Shown here in pieces: positions 5,547 to 13,335 of a stretch of DNA of 17,172 bases (position 1 is its first letter; every line of letters begins with the position of its first letter). The position numbers and the translations under genes were made by a program. The notes under the pieces were generated by a model, which saw only the letters and a program-made list of their open reading frames with translations, ran no database searches and was not told where the DNA came from. This DNA is from Scybalousia_A sp964626385. Lineage in GTDB: Bacteria; Bacteroidota; Bacteroidia; Bacteroidales; P3. Location of the stretch: the NCBI GenBank assembly GCA_964626385.1, contig CAZVEO010000052.1, positions 1-17,172 on the forward strand. The letters run 5' to 3'.

Positions 5547-6848
5547 ATGACAAAATCCTATAAGACAATAACTGCCCAAGAGGCTGTTAAGGTAATCAAA
5601 TCTGGCGACCATATACATATAGGTTGTGTTGCTGCTGCTCCGCAAACTCTTATAGCGGCAATGTGTGAAAGAGGTAAAAATAGAGAGTTTTCTGATGTAC
5701 GCATACATCATTTGCATACTGAAGGTCCTGCACCATATACTGATGCTGAATTTGAGGGTATATTCATGCATGAGGCCTTTTTTATTGGTAAAAATGTTAG
5801 AAAATCTGTGCAGGAGGGTAGAGGAGATTATATACCTGTTTTTCTTGGGGAGATACCTACCTTGTACAGAAAAGGTTATTTGCCTTGTGATGTTTTGATG
5901 ATAATGGTTTCTACGCCGGATGAAAACGGAATGGTTTCTTTGGGTACCTCTGTGGCTGATACTTTGGGTGCAATGGATGTTGCAAAATGCGTTATTGCAG
6001 AGATAAACCCTCAAATGCCTCGTTGTTTTGGCGATGCTATGATACCTATGGATAAAATTGATATGTTTGTTGAGGCTGATTACCCTTTGTTTCCCGCTCA
6101 TATGGCCCCTTTGGATGAGATTTCTATGCAGATAGGGAAAAATTGTGCTACTCTTATAGAGGATGGAGCATGTTTGCAAATGGGTATAGGCACTATACCA
6201 AATGCTATACTTGCCCAACTTGGAGGCCACAAAAATCTCGGAGTTCATACGGAGATGTTTTCTGATGGTGTTTTGCCTTTGGTGGAGAAAGGTGTTATAA
6301 ATGGAAGCAACAAGGTTTTGGATAAAGGCAAAATGGTTTCTACCTTCCTTATGGGTAGCAATAAACTTTATGATTTTGTCAACAACAATAAAGATGTACT
6401 AATGATGCAATGCTCCTATACTAATGACCCTTTTGTTGTAGCAAAGCAACCAAAGATGACTGCCATTAATTCTTGTATAGAAATAGATATAACAGGGCAA
6501 GTTTGTGCTGATAGTATAGGAATGAAATTGTTCTCTGGTGTTGGTGGACAAGTTGATTTTATGTATGGTGCCTCTCGTTCAGAGGGTGGAAAGGCTATTA
6601 TGGCAATGCCTTCTATTACCAATAAAAGTGAAACCAAAATAGTACCATATCTTAAACAAGGAGCAAGCGTGGATACTACCCGCTACCATATGCATTATTT
6701 TGCAACAGAGTATGGAGTTGTAGACCTATATGGAAAAACTATGCAACAAAGAGCTAAACTTATAATCTCAATAGCTCATCCAGACTTTAGAGAACAGTTG
6801 GAAAAAGCGGCAGTGGAGCGTTGGGGTACTGCATTTTTACAAGTGTAA
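5547..6848 (+). CDS. Acetyl-CoA hydrolase/transferase family: 4-hydroxybutyrate- or butyryl-CoA:acetate CoA-transferase
   Basis: This cytoplasmic enzyme moves CoA between an acyl-CoA and acetate through a covalent glutamyl-CoA intermediate. The 433 residues cover both halves of the family I fold. The N-terminal half has the SGDHIHIG and LHTEGPAPY segments. The C-terminal half has MGIGTIPNA (212-220) and LGVHTEMFSDG (231-241), whose E236 aligns with the catalytic Glu of 4-hydroxybutyrate CoA-transferases. GGQVDFMYGASRSEGGKAI and FATEYGVVDLYGKT near the end are typical of the CoA-binding part. It has its own promoter box and terminator, and no neighbouring 4-hydroxybutyrate or butyrate genes. 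Choice between 4-hydroxybutyrate, butyrate or another acid as substrate cannot be made from sequence alone. It fits a fermentative anaerobe. Confidence 0.88.
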   Translation: MTKSYKTITAQEAVKVIKSGDHIHIGCVAAAPQTLIAAMCERGKNREFSDVRIHHLHTEGPAPYTDAEFEGIFMHEAFFIGKNVRKSVQEGRGDYIPVFLGEIPTLYRKGYLPCDVLMIMVSTPDENGMVSLGTSVADTLGAMDVAKCVIAEINPQMPRCFGDAMIPMDKIDMFVEADYPLFPAHMAPLDEISMQIGKNCATLIEDGACLQMGIGTIPNAILAQLGGHKNLGVHTEMFSDGVLPLVEKGVINGSNKVLDKGKMVSTFLMGSNKLYDFVNNNKDVLMMQCSYTNDPFVVAKQPKMTAINSCIEIDITGQVCADSIGMKLFSGVGGQVDFMYGASRSEGGKAIMAMPSITNKSETKIVPYLKQGASVDTTRYHMHYFATEYGVVDLYGKTMQQRAKLIISIAHPDFREQLEKAAVERWGTAFLQV

Positions 6849-6923
6849 CTCTGTGTTTTATAATAGACTTTATCTGTTGTTTGCATAAGTTGAAAAAGAC
6901 TTGGCACAGATAGAATTTATTTT

Positions 6924-6979
6924 ATAAGAGCAAAACCATATCCAAAGGATGATTTTATAAAGGTTTTGCTCTTATTTTT
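6924..6979 (+). terminator. Intrinsic terminator after the CoA-transferase gene
   Basis: A 14-bp perfect stem, 6924-6937 with 6962-6975, encloses a 24-nt loop that itself has a small ATCC/GGAT hairpin. It is followed by a run of T. Confidence 0.85.
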
Positions 6980-7164
6980 CTATACTAATCTTTCCAAATA
7001 CAAGCAAACTCGCGAAAAATTAATTGCTGTACTTGTAATTTATAGATAATGATTTCTGCACAAAGACACTATATTATAGATAATTTATTGAAATTTTATT
7101 TTATTGATAATAAGATTATTAAATAGTAACAATAAAATTTTATTGCATTTTTTTGTTTAAAAAA
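6980..7164. other. A/T-rich gap before the tRNA promoter
   Basis: No gene is seen. There are several near-copies of TATAGATAAT and TTTATTGA, and one perfect 16-bp palindrome at 7130-7145 (CAATAAAATTTTATTG) 20 bp upstream of the tRNA promoter. The gap may simply be low-complexity DNA. Confidence 0.5.
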
Positions 7165-7195
7165 TTTGTCAGTACATTTTTTTGCTATACCTTTG
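7165..7195 (+). promoter_or_regulatory. Promoter of the tRNA gene
   Basis: TTTG (7165-7168), a 19-nt spacer and TACCTTTG (7188-7195) match the consensus. The -7 box is identical to that of the 6S-like RNA. About 50 nt of 5' leader precede the mature tRNA. Confidence 0.75.
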
Positions 7196-7244
7196 CAAAT
7201 GTTTTCAAGCGAGGTGCTTTTTGAGAAGCGAAGCATACGAAAGC

Positions 7245-7318
7245 GGTCCCTTAGCTCAGTTGGTTAGAGCATCTGACTCATAATCAGGGGGTCCTTGGTT
7301 CGAGCCCAAGAGGGACCA
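7245..7318 (+). tRNA. tRNA with CAT anticodon (Ile2 or elongator Met)
   Basis: A 74-nt cloverleaf folds cleanly: acceptor GGTCCCT/AGGGACC, D stem GCTC/GAGC, anticodon stem TCTGA/TCAGG (one G-T) with loop CTCATAA, 5-nt variable loop, T stem CTTGG/CCAAG with TTCGAGC loop, and discriminator A. CCA is not encoded. The anticodon is CAT at 7279-7281. C4-G69 and C5-G68 pairs agree with determinants known for TilS lysidine modification of tRNA-Ile2 in E. coli, so Ile2 is favoured. Elongator Met remains possible; initiator is unlikely because the acceptor ends are fully paired. Confidence 0.9.
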
Positions 7319-7350
7319 CAAAAATAAAAAATATTTTTTCTAATAATTAG

Positions 7351-7382
7351 GCAAGCATTTGTGGAAAGTGCTTGCTTTTTTT
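7351..7382 (+). terminator. Intrinsic terminator after the tRNA
   Basis: GCAAGCA (7351-7357) pairs with TGCTTGC (7369-7375), followed by seven T. It isolates the tRNA transcript from leuS. Confidence 0.85.
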
Positions 7383-7431
7383 ATTGTTAATACTACTAAA
7401 AGAAAAGTTAAGTTTGTTTATTGAAAAGTTG

Positions 7432-7439
7432 TAACTTTG
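7432..7439 (+). promoter_or_regulatory. -7 promoter box of leuS
   Basis: TAACTTTG matches TAnnTTTG 21 nt before the leuS ATG. The nearest TTTG upstream (7413-7416) is only 15 nt away, shorter than usual, so the -33 element is uncertain. The box also argues against translation starting at the in-frame TTG at 7437. Confidence 0.6.
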
Positions 7440-7460
7440 CAAAAAATTGTAATACGTGTT

Positions 7461-10271
7461 ATGGAATATAATTTTAATGATATAGAAAAGAAATGGCAGA
7501 AGTTTTGGGCAGAAAACAAAACCTTTAAAACCGAGATTGATAATAGCAAAGAAAAATACTATGTTTTGGATATGTTTCCTTATCCGAGTGGGGCAGGATT
7601 GCATGTTGGACATCCTTTAGGTTATATTGCTTCGGATATTTTTGCAAGGTACAAAAGATTAAAGGGTTTTAATGTTTTGCACCCAATGGGTTTTGATGCA
7701 TACGGTTTGCCTGCTGAACAATATGCCATACAGACAGGGCAACACCCTGCTATTACGACAGAAAAAAACATAGCACGCTACAAACAACAGCTCAACCAAA
7801 TAGGGCTTTCATACGATTGGGATAGAGAGGTTAGGACTTGTGATAGCAACTATTACAAATGGACACAATGGACTTTTATTCAATTATTTAATTCTTATTA
7901 TTCAAATAAAACTCAAAAAGCACAACCAATAGAAGACCTTATCAAACATTTTGAAGAGTATGGTAGTCAAAATATAGATGTAGCACAAAGCAAAGCACTT
8001 GATTTTACAGCAGAGCAGTGGAATGCTTATTCTAAGAATGAAAAAAGCGATATATTGATGAATTATCGTTTGGCTTATCTATCTGTTTCCATGGTCAACT
8101 GGTGTGCAAAACTTGGTACTGTACTTGCTAATGATGAGGTTATTAATGGTACAAGTGTAAGAGGAGGTTATCCTGTAGAAAGAAAACCTATGCAACAATG
8201 GTCATTGAGAATAACCGCATACGCAGAAAGACTTTTGCAAGGTTTGGATGCTGTAAATTGGAGCGATAGTATAAAAGAGATACAACGTAATTGGATAGGT
8301 AAGAGTAGAGGTTGTGCAGTTTATTTTCCCCTTAAAGATCATGAAGAAACTTTGGAGGTATTTACCACAAGAGCAGATACTATTTTTGGAGTTAGTTTTA
8401 TGGTACTTTCGCCTGAGCATCCTTTGGTGCAAAAAATAACTACAAAAAATTATCAAATAGAGGTAAAACATTATATAGAACAGACCAAATCACGTTCTGA
8501 AAGAGAAAGAGAAGCAAATATTAAGCAAGTAACAGGTATTTTTACTGGAGCATACGCTATAAATCCCGTAAACAAACAACAAATACCTATTTATGTTTCT
8601 GATTATGTTTTAATGGGTTATGGTACCGGAGCCATTATGGCAGTACCTGCACACGATAGTAGAGATTTCGCTTTTGCAAAGAAATTTATGCTTCCTATTA
8701 TAGAAGTAGTTTTGCCTAAGGGTATGCAAGAAAGCAATACCTATACTTGGAAAGAAAGTAGAGATGCTAAGGAAGGAAGAATGATACACAGTGGCTTTTT
8801 GAATGGTTTAGAGGTTAAAGCGGCTATAAATAAGGCTATTGATTACATAGAAAAGCATAAACTTGGTTATGCTACAACCAACTATCGTTTGAGAGATGCT
8901 ATTTTTTCACGTCAAAGATATTGGGGAGAGCCTTTCCCTGTTTATTACAAAGATGGAATACCTGAGGTTTTAGAAACAGAGGATTTGCCTTTATTATTGC
9001 CTGAAGTATCGTCTTATTTGCCTACCGAAAATGGAGAGCCTCCATTGGCAAGGGCAGAAAATTGGCATACAGCAGAGGGCTTTCCTTATGAAACAAACAC
9101 TATGCCGGGTTTTGCAGGCTCAAATGCTTATTCTTTAAGATATATGGACCCTCACAATGATAACGAATTATGTTCTCATCAAGCCAACAACTATTGGCAA
9201 AATGTAGACTTATATGTGGGAGGTTCGGAGCATGCAACAGGACATTTACTTTATTCAAGATTTGTTACCAAATTTTTGTTTGATATAGGTATTTGTTGTA
9301 AAGATGAGCCTTATCAACGTTTGATAAATCAAGGTATGATACAAGGCAAGAGTTGTTTTGTTTATAGAATAAAACAAGAAGGTAACAGCAATGAAGCAAA
9401 GGAAAAATATGTTTCTTATAATCTAAGAAATGATTATAAAACTGATGCTATTCATATAGATATTTCATTGGTAGATGCTACAAATAATGTAGTTGATATA
9501 GAGTCTTTAAGACAATGGAGAGAAGAGTTTAAGGAGGCTGAGTTTATATTGGAAAATGGTAAGTATATATGTGGTAAAGAGATTGAAAAAATGTCTAAAA
9601 GTCTTTACAATGTTATCAACCCGGATTATCTTGTAGAAAAATATGGTGCTGATACTTTACGTTTGTACGAGATGTTTTTGGGACCTATAGAGCAGTCTAA
9701 GCCTTGGGATGTTCAAGGTATAGAGGGAGTGAGCCGTTTTCTGAAAAAATTCTGGCGTTTGTATGTGGGAGAGAATGGTCTTTGTCTTACAGATGATGAG
9801 CCAACAAAAGAAGAGTTAAAAGTGCTTCATAGAGGTATAAAGAAAATAGAGGATGATATTGAAAGATTTTCTTTGAATACATGTGTAAGCAACTTTATGA
9901 TAATGTGTAATGAATTGACAGAAAAGAAATGCCATAAAAAAGCCATACTCAAACCTCTGTGCGTTTTGATTGCTCCTTTTGCTCCTCATATAGCAGAAGA
10001 ACTTTGGTCGTTGATGGGAGAAGAACAAACTATTACATATGCTCATTTCCCTTCATACGAAGAAGAATATTTGAAGGACTCGGATTATAGATACCCTATT
10101 TCCATAAATGGTAAGACACGTGCCTTTATAGAATTTTCTTTAGACAAAGACGCAGAGGAAATTAAACAAGAAGTACTGCATAACGAGCAACTAAAAAATC
10201 ACCTTGAGGGAAAAGAATTGGTAAAAATAATTTTTGTCAAAGGAAAAATAGTTAACATAGTTGTTAAGTAA
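7461..10271 (+). CDS. leuS: Leucyl-tRNA synthetase
   Basis: This class I synthetase charges tRNA-Leu and hydrolyses mischarged products in an inserted editing domain. From the ATG at 7461 the protein has 936 residues. The HIGH signature is HVGHPLGY (48-55) and the KMSKS signature is at 710-714. The editing insertion lies between, with TTRADTIFGVSFMVLSPEHPL and a GYGTGAIMAVPAHDSRDFAFA segment (threonine-rich pocket and the AVPAHD motif). A long insertion before KMSKS is of the kind seen in Bacteroidetes LeuRS. The C-terminal part (SLNTCVSNFMIMCNEL, LIAPFAPHIAEELW) is the anticodon-binding helical domain. The longer in-frame start at a TTG (7437) overlaps the promoter box and is rejected. The gene is monocistronic, ended by a terminator at 10296-10329. 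Confidence 0.97.
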   Translation: MEYNFNDIEKKWQKFWAENKTFKTEIDNSKEKYYVLDMFPYPSGAGLHVGHPLGYIASDIFARYKRLKGFNVLHPMGFDAYGLPAEQYAIQTGQHPAITTEKNIARYKQQLNQIGLSYDWDREVRTCDSNYYKWTQWTFIQLFNSYYSNKTQKAQPIEDLIKHFEEYGSQNIDVAQSKALDFTAEQWNAYSKNEKSDILMNYRLAYLSVSMVNWCAKLGTVLANDEVINGTSVRGGYPVERKPMQQWSLRITAYAERLLQGLDAVNWSDSIKEIQRNWIGKSRGCAVYFPLKDHEETLEVFTTRADTIFGVSFMVLSPEHPLVQKITTKNYQIEVKHYIEQTKSRSEREREANIKQVTGIFTGAYAINPVNKQQIPIYVSDYVLMGYGTGAIMAVPAHDSRDFAFAKKFMLPIIEVVLPKGMQESNTYTWKESRDAKEGRMIHSGFLNGLEVKAAINKAIDYIEKHKLGYATTNYRLRDAIFSRQRYWGEPFPVYYKDGIPEVLETEDLPLLLPEVSSYLPTENGEPPLARAENWHTAEGFPYETNTMPGFAGSNAYSLRYMDPHNDNELCSHQANNYWQNVDLYVGGSEHATGHLLYSRFVTKFLFDIGICCKDEPYQRLINQGMIQGKSCFVYRIKQEGNSNEAKEKYVSYNLRNDYKTDAIHIDISLVDATNNVVDIESLRQWREEFKEAEFILENGKYICGKEIEKMSKSLYNVINPDYLVEKYGADTLRLYEMFLGPIEQSKPWDVQGIEGVSRFLKKFWRLYVGENGLCLTDDEPTKEELKVLHRGIKKIEDDIERFSLNTCVSNFMIMCNELTEKKCHKKAILKPLCVLIAPFAPHIAEELWSLMGEEQTITYAHFPSYEEEYLKDSDYRYPISINGKTRAFIEFSLDKDAEEIKQEVLHNEQLKNHLEGKELVKIIFVKGKIVNIVVK

Positions 10272-10295
10272 AATTTCTTTTGATTCCCAAACAAG

Positions 10296-10329
10296 AAAGC
10301 GAGTGGTTTTATAAACCCTCGCTTTTTTT
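10296..10329 (+). terminator. Intrinsic terminator after leuS
   Basis: AAAGCGAG pairs with the CTCGCTTT segment at 10318-10325, with an inner GGTTT/AAACC helix and a run of seven T. Confidence 0.85.
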
Positions 10330-10385
10330 GTAATAAAAATTTTTGTCTAATTCTAAAAAAATATTCTTATCAAAAAAAATGGTAT

Positions 10386-10393
10386 TATTTTTG
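10386..10393 (+). promoter_or_regulatory. -7 promoter box of atpDC
   Basis: TATTTTTG fits TAnnTTTG 44 nt before the atpD ATG. No clear TTTG lies at the normal distance upstream, so confidence is moderate. Confidence 0.45.
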
Positions 10394-10436
10394 CAAGACA
10401 AATCTTTAATTAAGAAACTACAAAAACTATTATATA

Positions 10437-11948
10437 ATGGAAGTAATAAGCAGAGGAAAAATTTCTCAGATAATAGGAGCGGTGATAGATGTGAGGTTTG
10501 AGGAAGGAGTTGAGTTGCCTGAAATATATGATGCTTTGAGAGTAAAGAAGGAAGATGGTACATATCTTATCTTGGAAGTAGAGCAAGACTTAGGAGAGAA
10601 TACTGTCAGATGTATTTCTATGGACTCAACTGATGGTTTGCAAAGAGGTTTAGAAGTGGAGAATTTGGGTGAGCCTATAACAATGCCAGTTGGAGAAGAC
10701 ATAAATGGTAGATTGTTTAATGTTATAGGTCAGACAATAGATGGTTTGCCTTCTGTTAAAGCCAATAAATCTTATCCTATACATAGAGATGCTCCAAAAT
10801 TTGAGGAATTATCCACCGATAGCGAAGTTTTGTTTACTGGTATTAAAGCCATAGATCTTATAGAACCTTATTCCAAAGGAGGAAAAATAGGTTTGTTTGG
10901 CGGTGCTGGTGTGGGTAAAACAGTGCTTATTATGGAGATGATACACAACATTGCTTTGAACTACTCGGGCCAATCTGTTTTTACCGGTGTAGGAGAAAGA
11001 ACAAGAGAGGGAAACGATTTGCTTAGAGATATGTTGGAGAGTGGTGTTATCAATTATGGCGAAGAGTTTCGTAAGACTATGGAACAAGGAGGTTGGGATT
11101 TGTCAAAGGTAGATATGCAAACTTTGAAAGATAGTAAATGTACCCTTGTTTTTGGTCAGATGAACGAACCGCCGGGAGCAAGGGCAAGAGTTGCTTTGTC
11201 GGGTTTAACATTGGCAGAGTACTACAGAGATGGAGAAGGTGAGGCAATGGGTAAAGATATTCTTTTATTTATAGATAATATATTTAGATTTACGCAAGCG
11301 GGCAGTGAAGTTTCGGCTCTTTTGGGACGTATGCCTTCAGCAGTGGGTTACCAGCCTACTTTAGCCTCAGAGATGGGAGCAATGCAAGAAAGAATCACCT
11401 CTACCAAAAGAGGAAGTATAACCTCTGTGCAGGCTGTTTATGTGCCTGCAGATGATATAACCGACCCTGCTCCTGCCACTACATTTACTCACCTTGATGC
11501 ACAAACAGTACTTTCTCGTAAGATAGCTTCCTTGGGAATCTATCCTGCCGTAGACCCTTTGGAGTCTTCGTCTCGTATTTTAAAGGAAGATGTTTTGGGT
11601 AAAGAACACTATCAAACAGCACAAAGAGTAAAACAAATTTTGCAACGTTACAATGAATTACAAGACATCATTGCCATACTTGGTATAGAGGAATTGGGTG
11701 ATGAGGATAAGCTTGTTGTTGCTCGTGCAAGAAAGGTACAAAGATTTTTGTCTCAGCCTTTCTTTGTTGCAGAACAATTTAGTGGAATACCGGGCCAATT
11801 TGTAGATATAAAAGATACTATCAAAGGTTTCAAAATGATTCTTGATGGAGAAGTAGATAATACACCAGAAGCAGCCTTTAATATGGTAGGACCTATAGAA
11901 GAGGCTATTGCTAAGGGTGAAAAAATGTTGCAACAAGCCAATAAATAA
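10437..11948 (+). CDS. atpD: F1 ATP synthase subunit beta
   Basis: AtpD is the catalytic subunit of the F1 head that makes or hydrolyses ATP. Of the 503 residues, Walker A is GGAGVGKT (155-162) and the arginine-bearing GERTREGNDL segment is at 186-195. An insertion EQGGWDLSKVD follows, of a type usual in Bacteroidales. Then come NEPPGARARVALSGLT, Walker B DILLFIDNIFRFTQAGSEVSALLGRMPSAVGYQPTL (key D of FIDN) and the DDITDPAPATTFTHLDA segment. AtpC follows by 22 nt, but no other ATP synthase genes are nearby: leuS is upstream and a terminator follows atpC. The start is supported by the beta-barrel N-terminus GKISQIIGAVIDVRF directly after it. Confidence 0.98.
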   Translation: MEVISRGKISQIIGAVIDVRFEEGVELPEIYDALRVKKEDGTYLILEVEQDLGENTVRCISMDSTDGLQRGLEVENLGEPITMPVGEDINGRLFNVIGQTIDGLPSVKANKSYPIHRDAPKFEELSTDSEVLFTGIKAIDLIEPYSKGGKIGLFGGAGVGKTVLIMEMIHNIALNYSGQSVFTGVGERTREGNDLLRDMLESGVINYGEEFRKTMEQGGWDLSKVDMQTLKDSKCTLVFGQMNEPPGARARVALSGLTLAEYYRDGEGEAMGKDILLFIDNIFRFTQAGSEVSALLGRMPSAVGYQPTLASEMGAMQERITSTKRGSITSVQAVYVPADDITDPAPATTFTHLDAQTVLSRKIASLGIYPAVDPLESSSRILKEDVLGKEHYQTAQRVKQILQRYNELQDIIAILGIEELGDEDKLVVARARKVQRFLSQPFFVAEQFSGIPGQFVDIKDTIKGFKMILDGEVDNTPEAAFNMVGPIEEAIAKGEKMLQQANK

Positions 11949-11970
11949 TTTTCTTAAACTGTCAAATAAT

Positions 11971-12207
11971 ATGGAAATAAAAATATTATCGCCAGAAAAA
12001 TTACTTTATGAAGGAGAGGTTAAAAGTGTGAAACTGCAAGGTTTGAATGGTAAGTTTGAAATTCTTGAACATCATGCTCCAATAGTTTCGGCTCTGGTTA
12101 AGAGTGAAATAATTTTGACAGATAAAACTGATAAGCAGTTTTCTTTTGCTATACAAGGAGGTATGGTAGAAATGGCTGATAATAGGATAAGTATTTTAGT
12201 GCAGTAA
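11971..12207 (+). CDS. atpC: F1 ATP synthase subunit epsilon, short form
   Basis: AtpC links the rotor gamma subunit to the c ring and can inhibit ATP hydrolysis. From the ATG at 11971 the protein has only 78 residues and consists of the N-terminal beta sandwich: MEIKILSPEKLLYEGEV, LNGKFEILEHHAPIVSAL, FAIQGGMVEM. The inhibitory C-terminal helical hairpin found in E. coli (about 139 residues) is absent. The stop is clean and a terminator follows, so this is not a frameshift. Short epsilon is common in Bacteroidetes. A longer in-frame start at 11908 lies inside atpD and is rejected. Confidence 0.93.
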   Translation: MEIKILSPEKLLYEGEVKSVKLQGLNGKFEILEHHAPIVSALVKSEIILTDKTDKQFSFAIQGGMVEMADNRISILVQ

Positions 12208-12229
12208 TATTTTTTTACAAAAAAAAACT

Positions 12230-12272
12230 AAGAACATTAGGAAAAAACTTTTATTCCTAATGTTCTTTTTTT
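12230..12272 (+). terminator. Intrinsic terminator after atpC
   Basis: AAGAACATTAGGAA (12230-12243) is a perfect reverse complement of 12254-12267, followed by T residues. Confidence 0.9.
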
Positions 12273-12355
12273 ATGTATCAAAAAATATTTTTTATATAAT
12301 AATCAAAACAATAATTCGTTTTATTTCTAATTATAAACTAATAAAACGCTATAAG

Positions 12356-13222
12356 ATGAAAAAGATTTTTTTAGCCTTAGGGTTGGTTGCAACTTTATTT
12401 TTTTCCTGTGGAAAAAAAGATGCACAAGAAAAAATGGTTAATCAAAAGGCCGTACAAGACTCTATACAACAGGCCTTAGATGCTAAAAATCAAGAATTGG
12501 AAGATTTATTTGCTCAACTTAACGAAATAGAGCAAGACCTTAATGTTGTTACTTCCAAATACTCTAATGTGGAGTCTATACGTAACGCTTCTACAGAATT
12601 AAACAAGAATAATCGTTCTAAAATACAAACTCAAATACAAGACATTAATGAAATTCTTAATCAACAAAAACAAAGAATCAACTCTTTGACTGCAGAATTA
12701 AAAAAATCACGCTCTAATAATAAAGAGTTGACTGCTTTCATAGAAAAATTGCAACAAAGAATAACTGAGCAAGAAGAAGAAATACAATTGCTTACTACTG
12801 AGTTGCAAAAGAAAAATATAATAATCTCTTCTTTAAATAAGAATTTGGACGAACTATCTCAACAAAATAGAGAAAAAGACGACCATATACTTAAAGTTGA
12901 GGACGAAAAAAATGTTGTTTATTATATAGTTGGTTCAAAGAAAGAACTTGTAGAGCAAGGTATAATTAATTCCAAAGGTGGTTTTCTTGGTATAGGTAAA
13001 AAGACTTCTGTTTCTTCGGACTCTGAATTAGACAAATATACCAAAGAAGACCAAAGAAGATTGAAGACTATAGCTCTTAATGGTAAGAAAGTACAGATAC
13101 TTACAGCTCATCCTTCTTCTTCTTATTCTTTTGATAAAGAGGACAAACCTACTCAATTGATTATAACCAACGCAAATTCTTTCTGGTCAAAGAGTAAATT
13201 CCTTGTTATAATGGAAAAATAA
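12356..13222 (+). CDS. Coiled-coil lipoprotein, paralogue of the protein at 1988-2866
   Basis: From the ATG at 12356 the product has 288 residues. The signal peptide ends in a lipobox-like FFSC, with C18 as lipidated residue. An upstream in-frame ATG (12260) would bury the signal peptide behind 32 residues encoded by terminator and A/T-rich DNA, so it is rejected. Residues of about 30-185 form a long, Q/E/K-rich coiled coil. The C-terminal domain begins YYIVGSKKELVEQGII and continues with GGFLGIGK, LTAHPSSSY and FWSKSKFLVIMEK, in the same order as in the 1988-2866 protein. It has no partner gene: terminators lie on both sides. A Cbp1-like adhesin identity is possible but untested. It is predicted to sit in the outer or inner membrane as a periplasmic or surface rod. 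Confidence 0.82.
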   Translation: MKKIFLALGLVATLFFSCGKKDAQEKMVNQKAVQDSIQQALDAKNQELEDLFAQLNEIEQDLNVVTSKYSNVESIRNASTELNKNNRSKIQTQIQDINEILNQQKQRINSLTAELKKSRSNNKELTAFIEKLQQRITEQEEEIQLLTTELQKKNIIISSLNKNLDELSQQNREKDDHILKVEDEKNVVYYIVGSKKELVEQGIINSKGGFLGIGKKTSVSSDSELDKYTKEDQRRLKTIALNGKKVQILTAHPSSSYSFDKEDKPTQLIITNANSFWSKSKFLVIMEK

Positions 13223-13250
13223 AAAAAAATGTTAAAATGTTTTAATTTGG

Positions 13251-13279
13251 GGGTATACCTTTGGGTATATCCTTTTTTT
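13251..13279 (+). terminator. Intrinsic terminator after the second coiled-coil lipoprotein
   Basis: GGGTATACC (13251-13259) pairs with GGTATATCC (13264-13272), one G-U, loop TTTG, then seven T. Confidence 0.85.
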
Positions 13280-13304
13280 ATTCTCCTTAGAGTAAAAAAA
13301 GTAT

Positions 13305-13312
13305 TAACTTTG
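13305..13312 (+). promoter_or_regulatory. -7 promoter box of the DUF3109 gene
   Basis: TAACTTTG lies 23 nt before the ATG at 13336. It is identical to the boxes of ruvX and leuS. No clear TTTG is seen at the -33 distance. Confidence 0.55.
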
Positions 13313-13335
13313 CAATTGTATAAAAATGTAAAGCA

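Noticed and set aside
5502..6248. Minus-strand frame of 248 codons opposite the CoA-transferase
   Set aside because: Antisense shadow: many His, Ser and Tyr residues, no domain, and it covers the promoter region of the real gene.
7437..7460. In-frame extension of leuS to a TTG start
   Set aside because: The TTG lies within the TAACTTTG promoter box, and the ATG at 7461 gives the usual LeuRS N-terminus.
11908..11970. Upstream ATG for atpC inside atpD
   Set aside because: The ATG at 11971 begins the expected MEIKILSPEK epsilon N-terminus; the extension is atpD read in another frame.
12260..12355. Upstream ATG for the second coiled-coil lipoprotein
   Set aside because: It overlaps the atpC terminator and would put 32 residues before a proper lipoprotein signal peptide.
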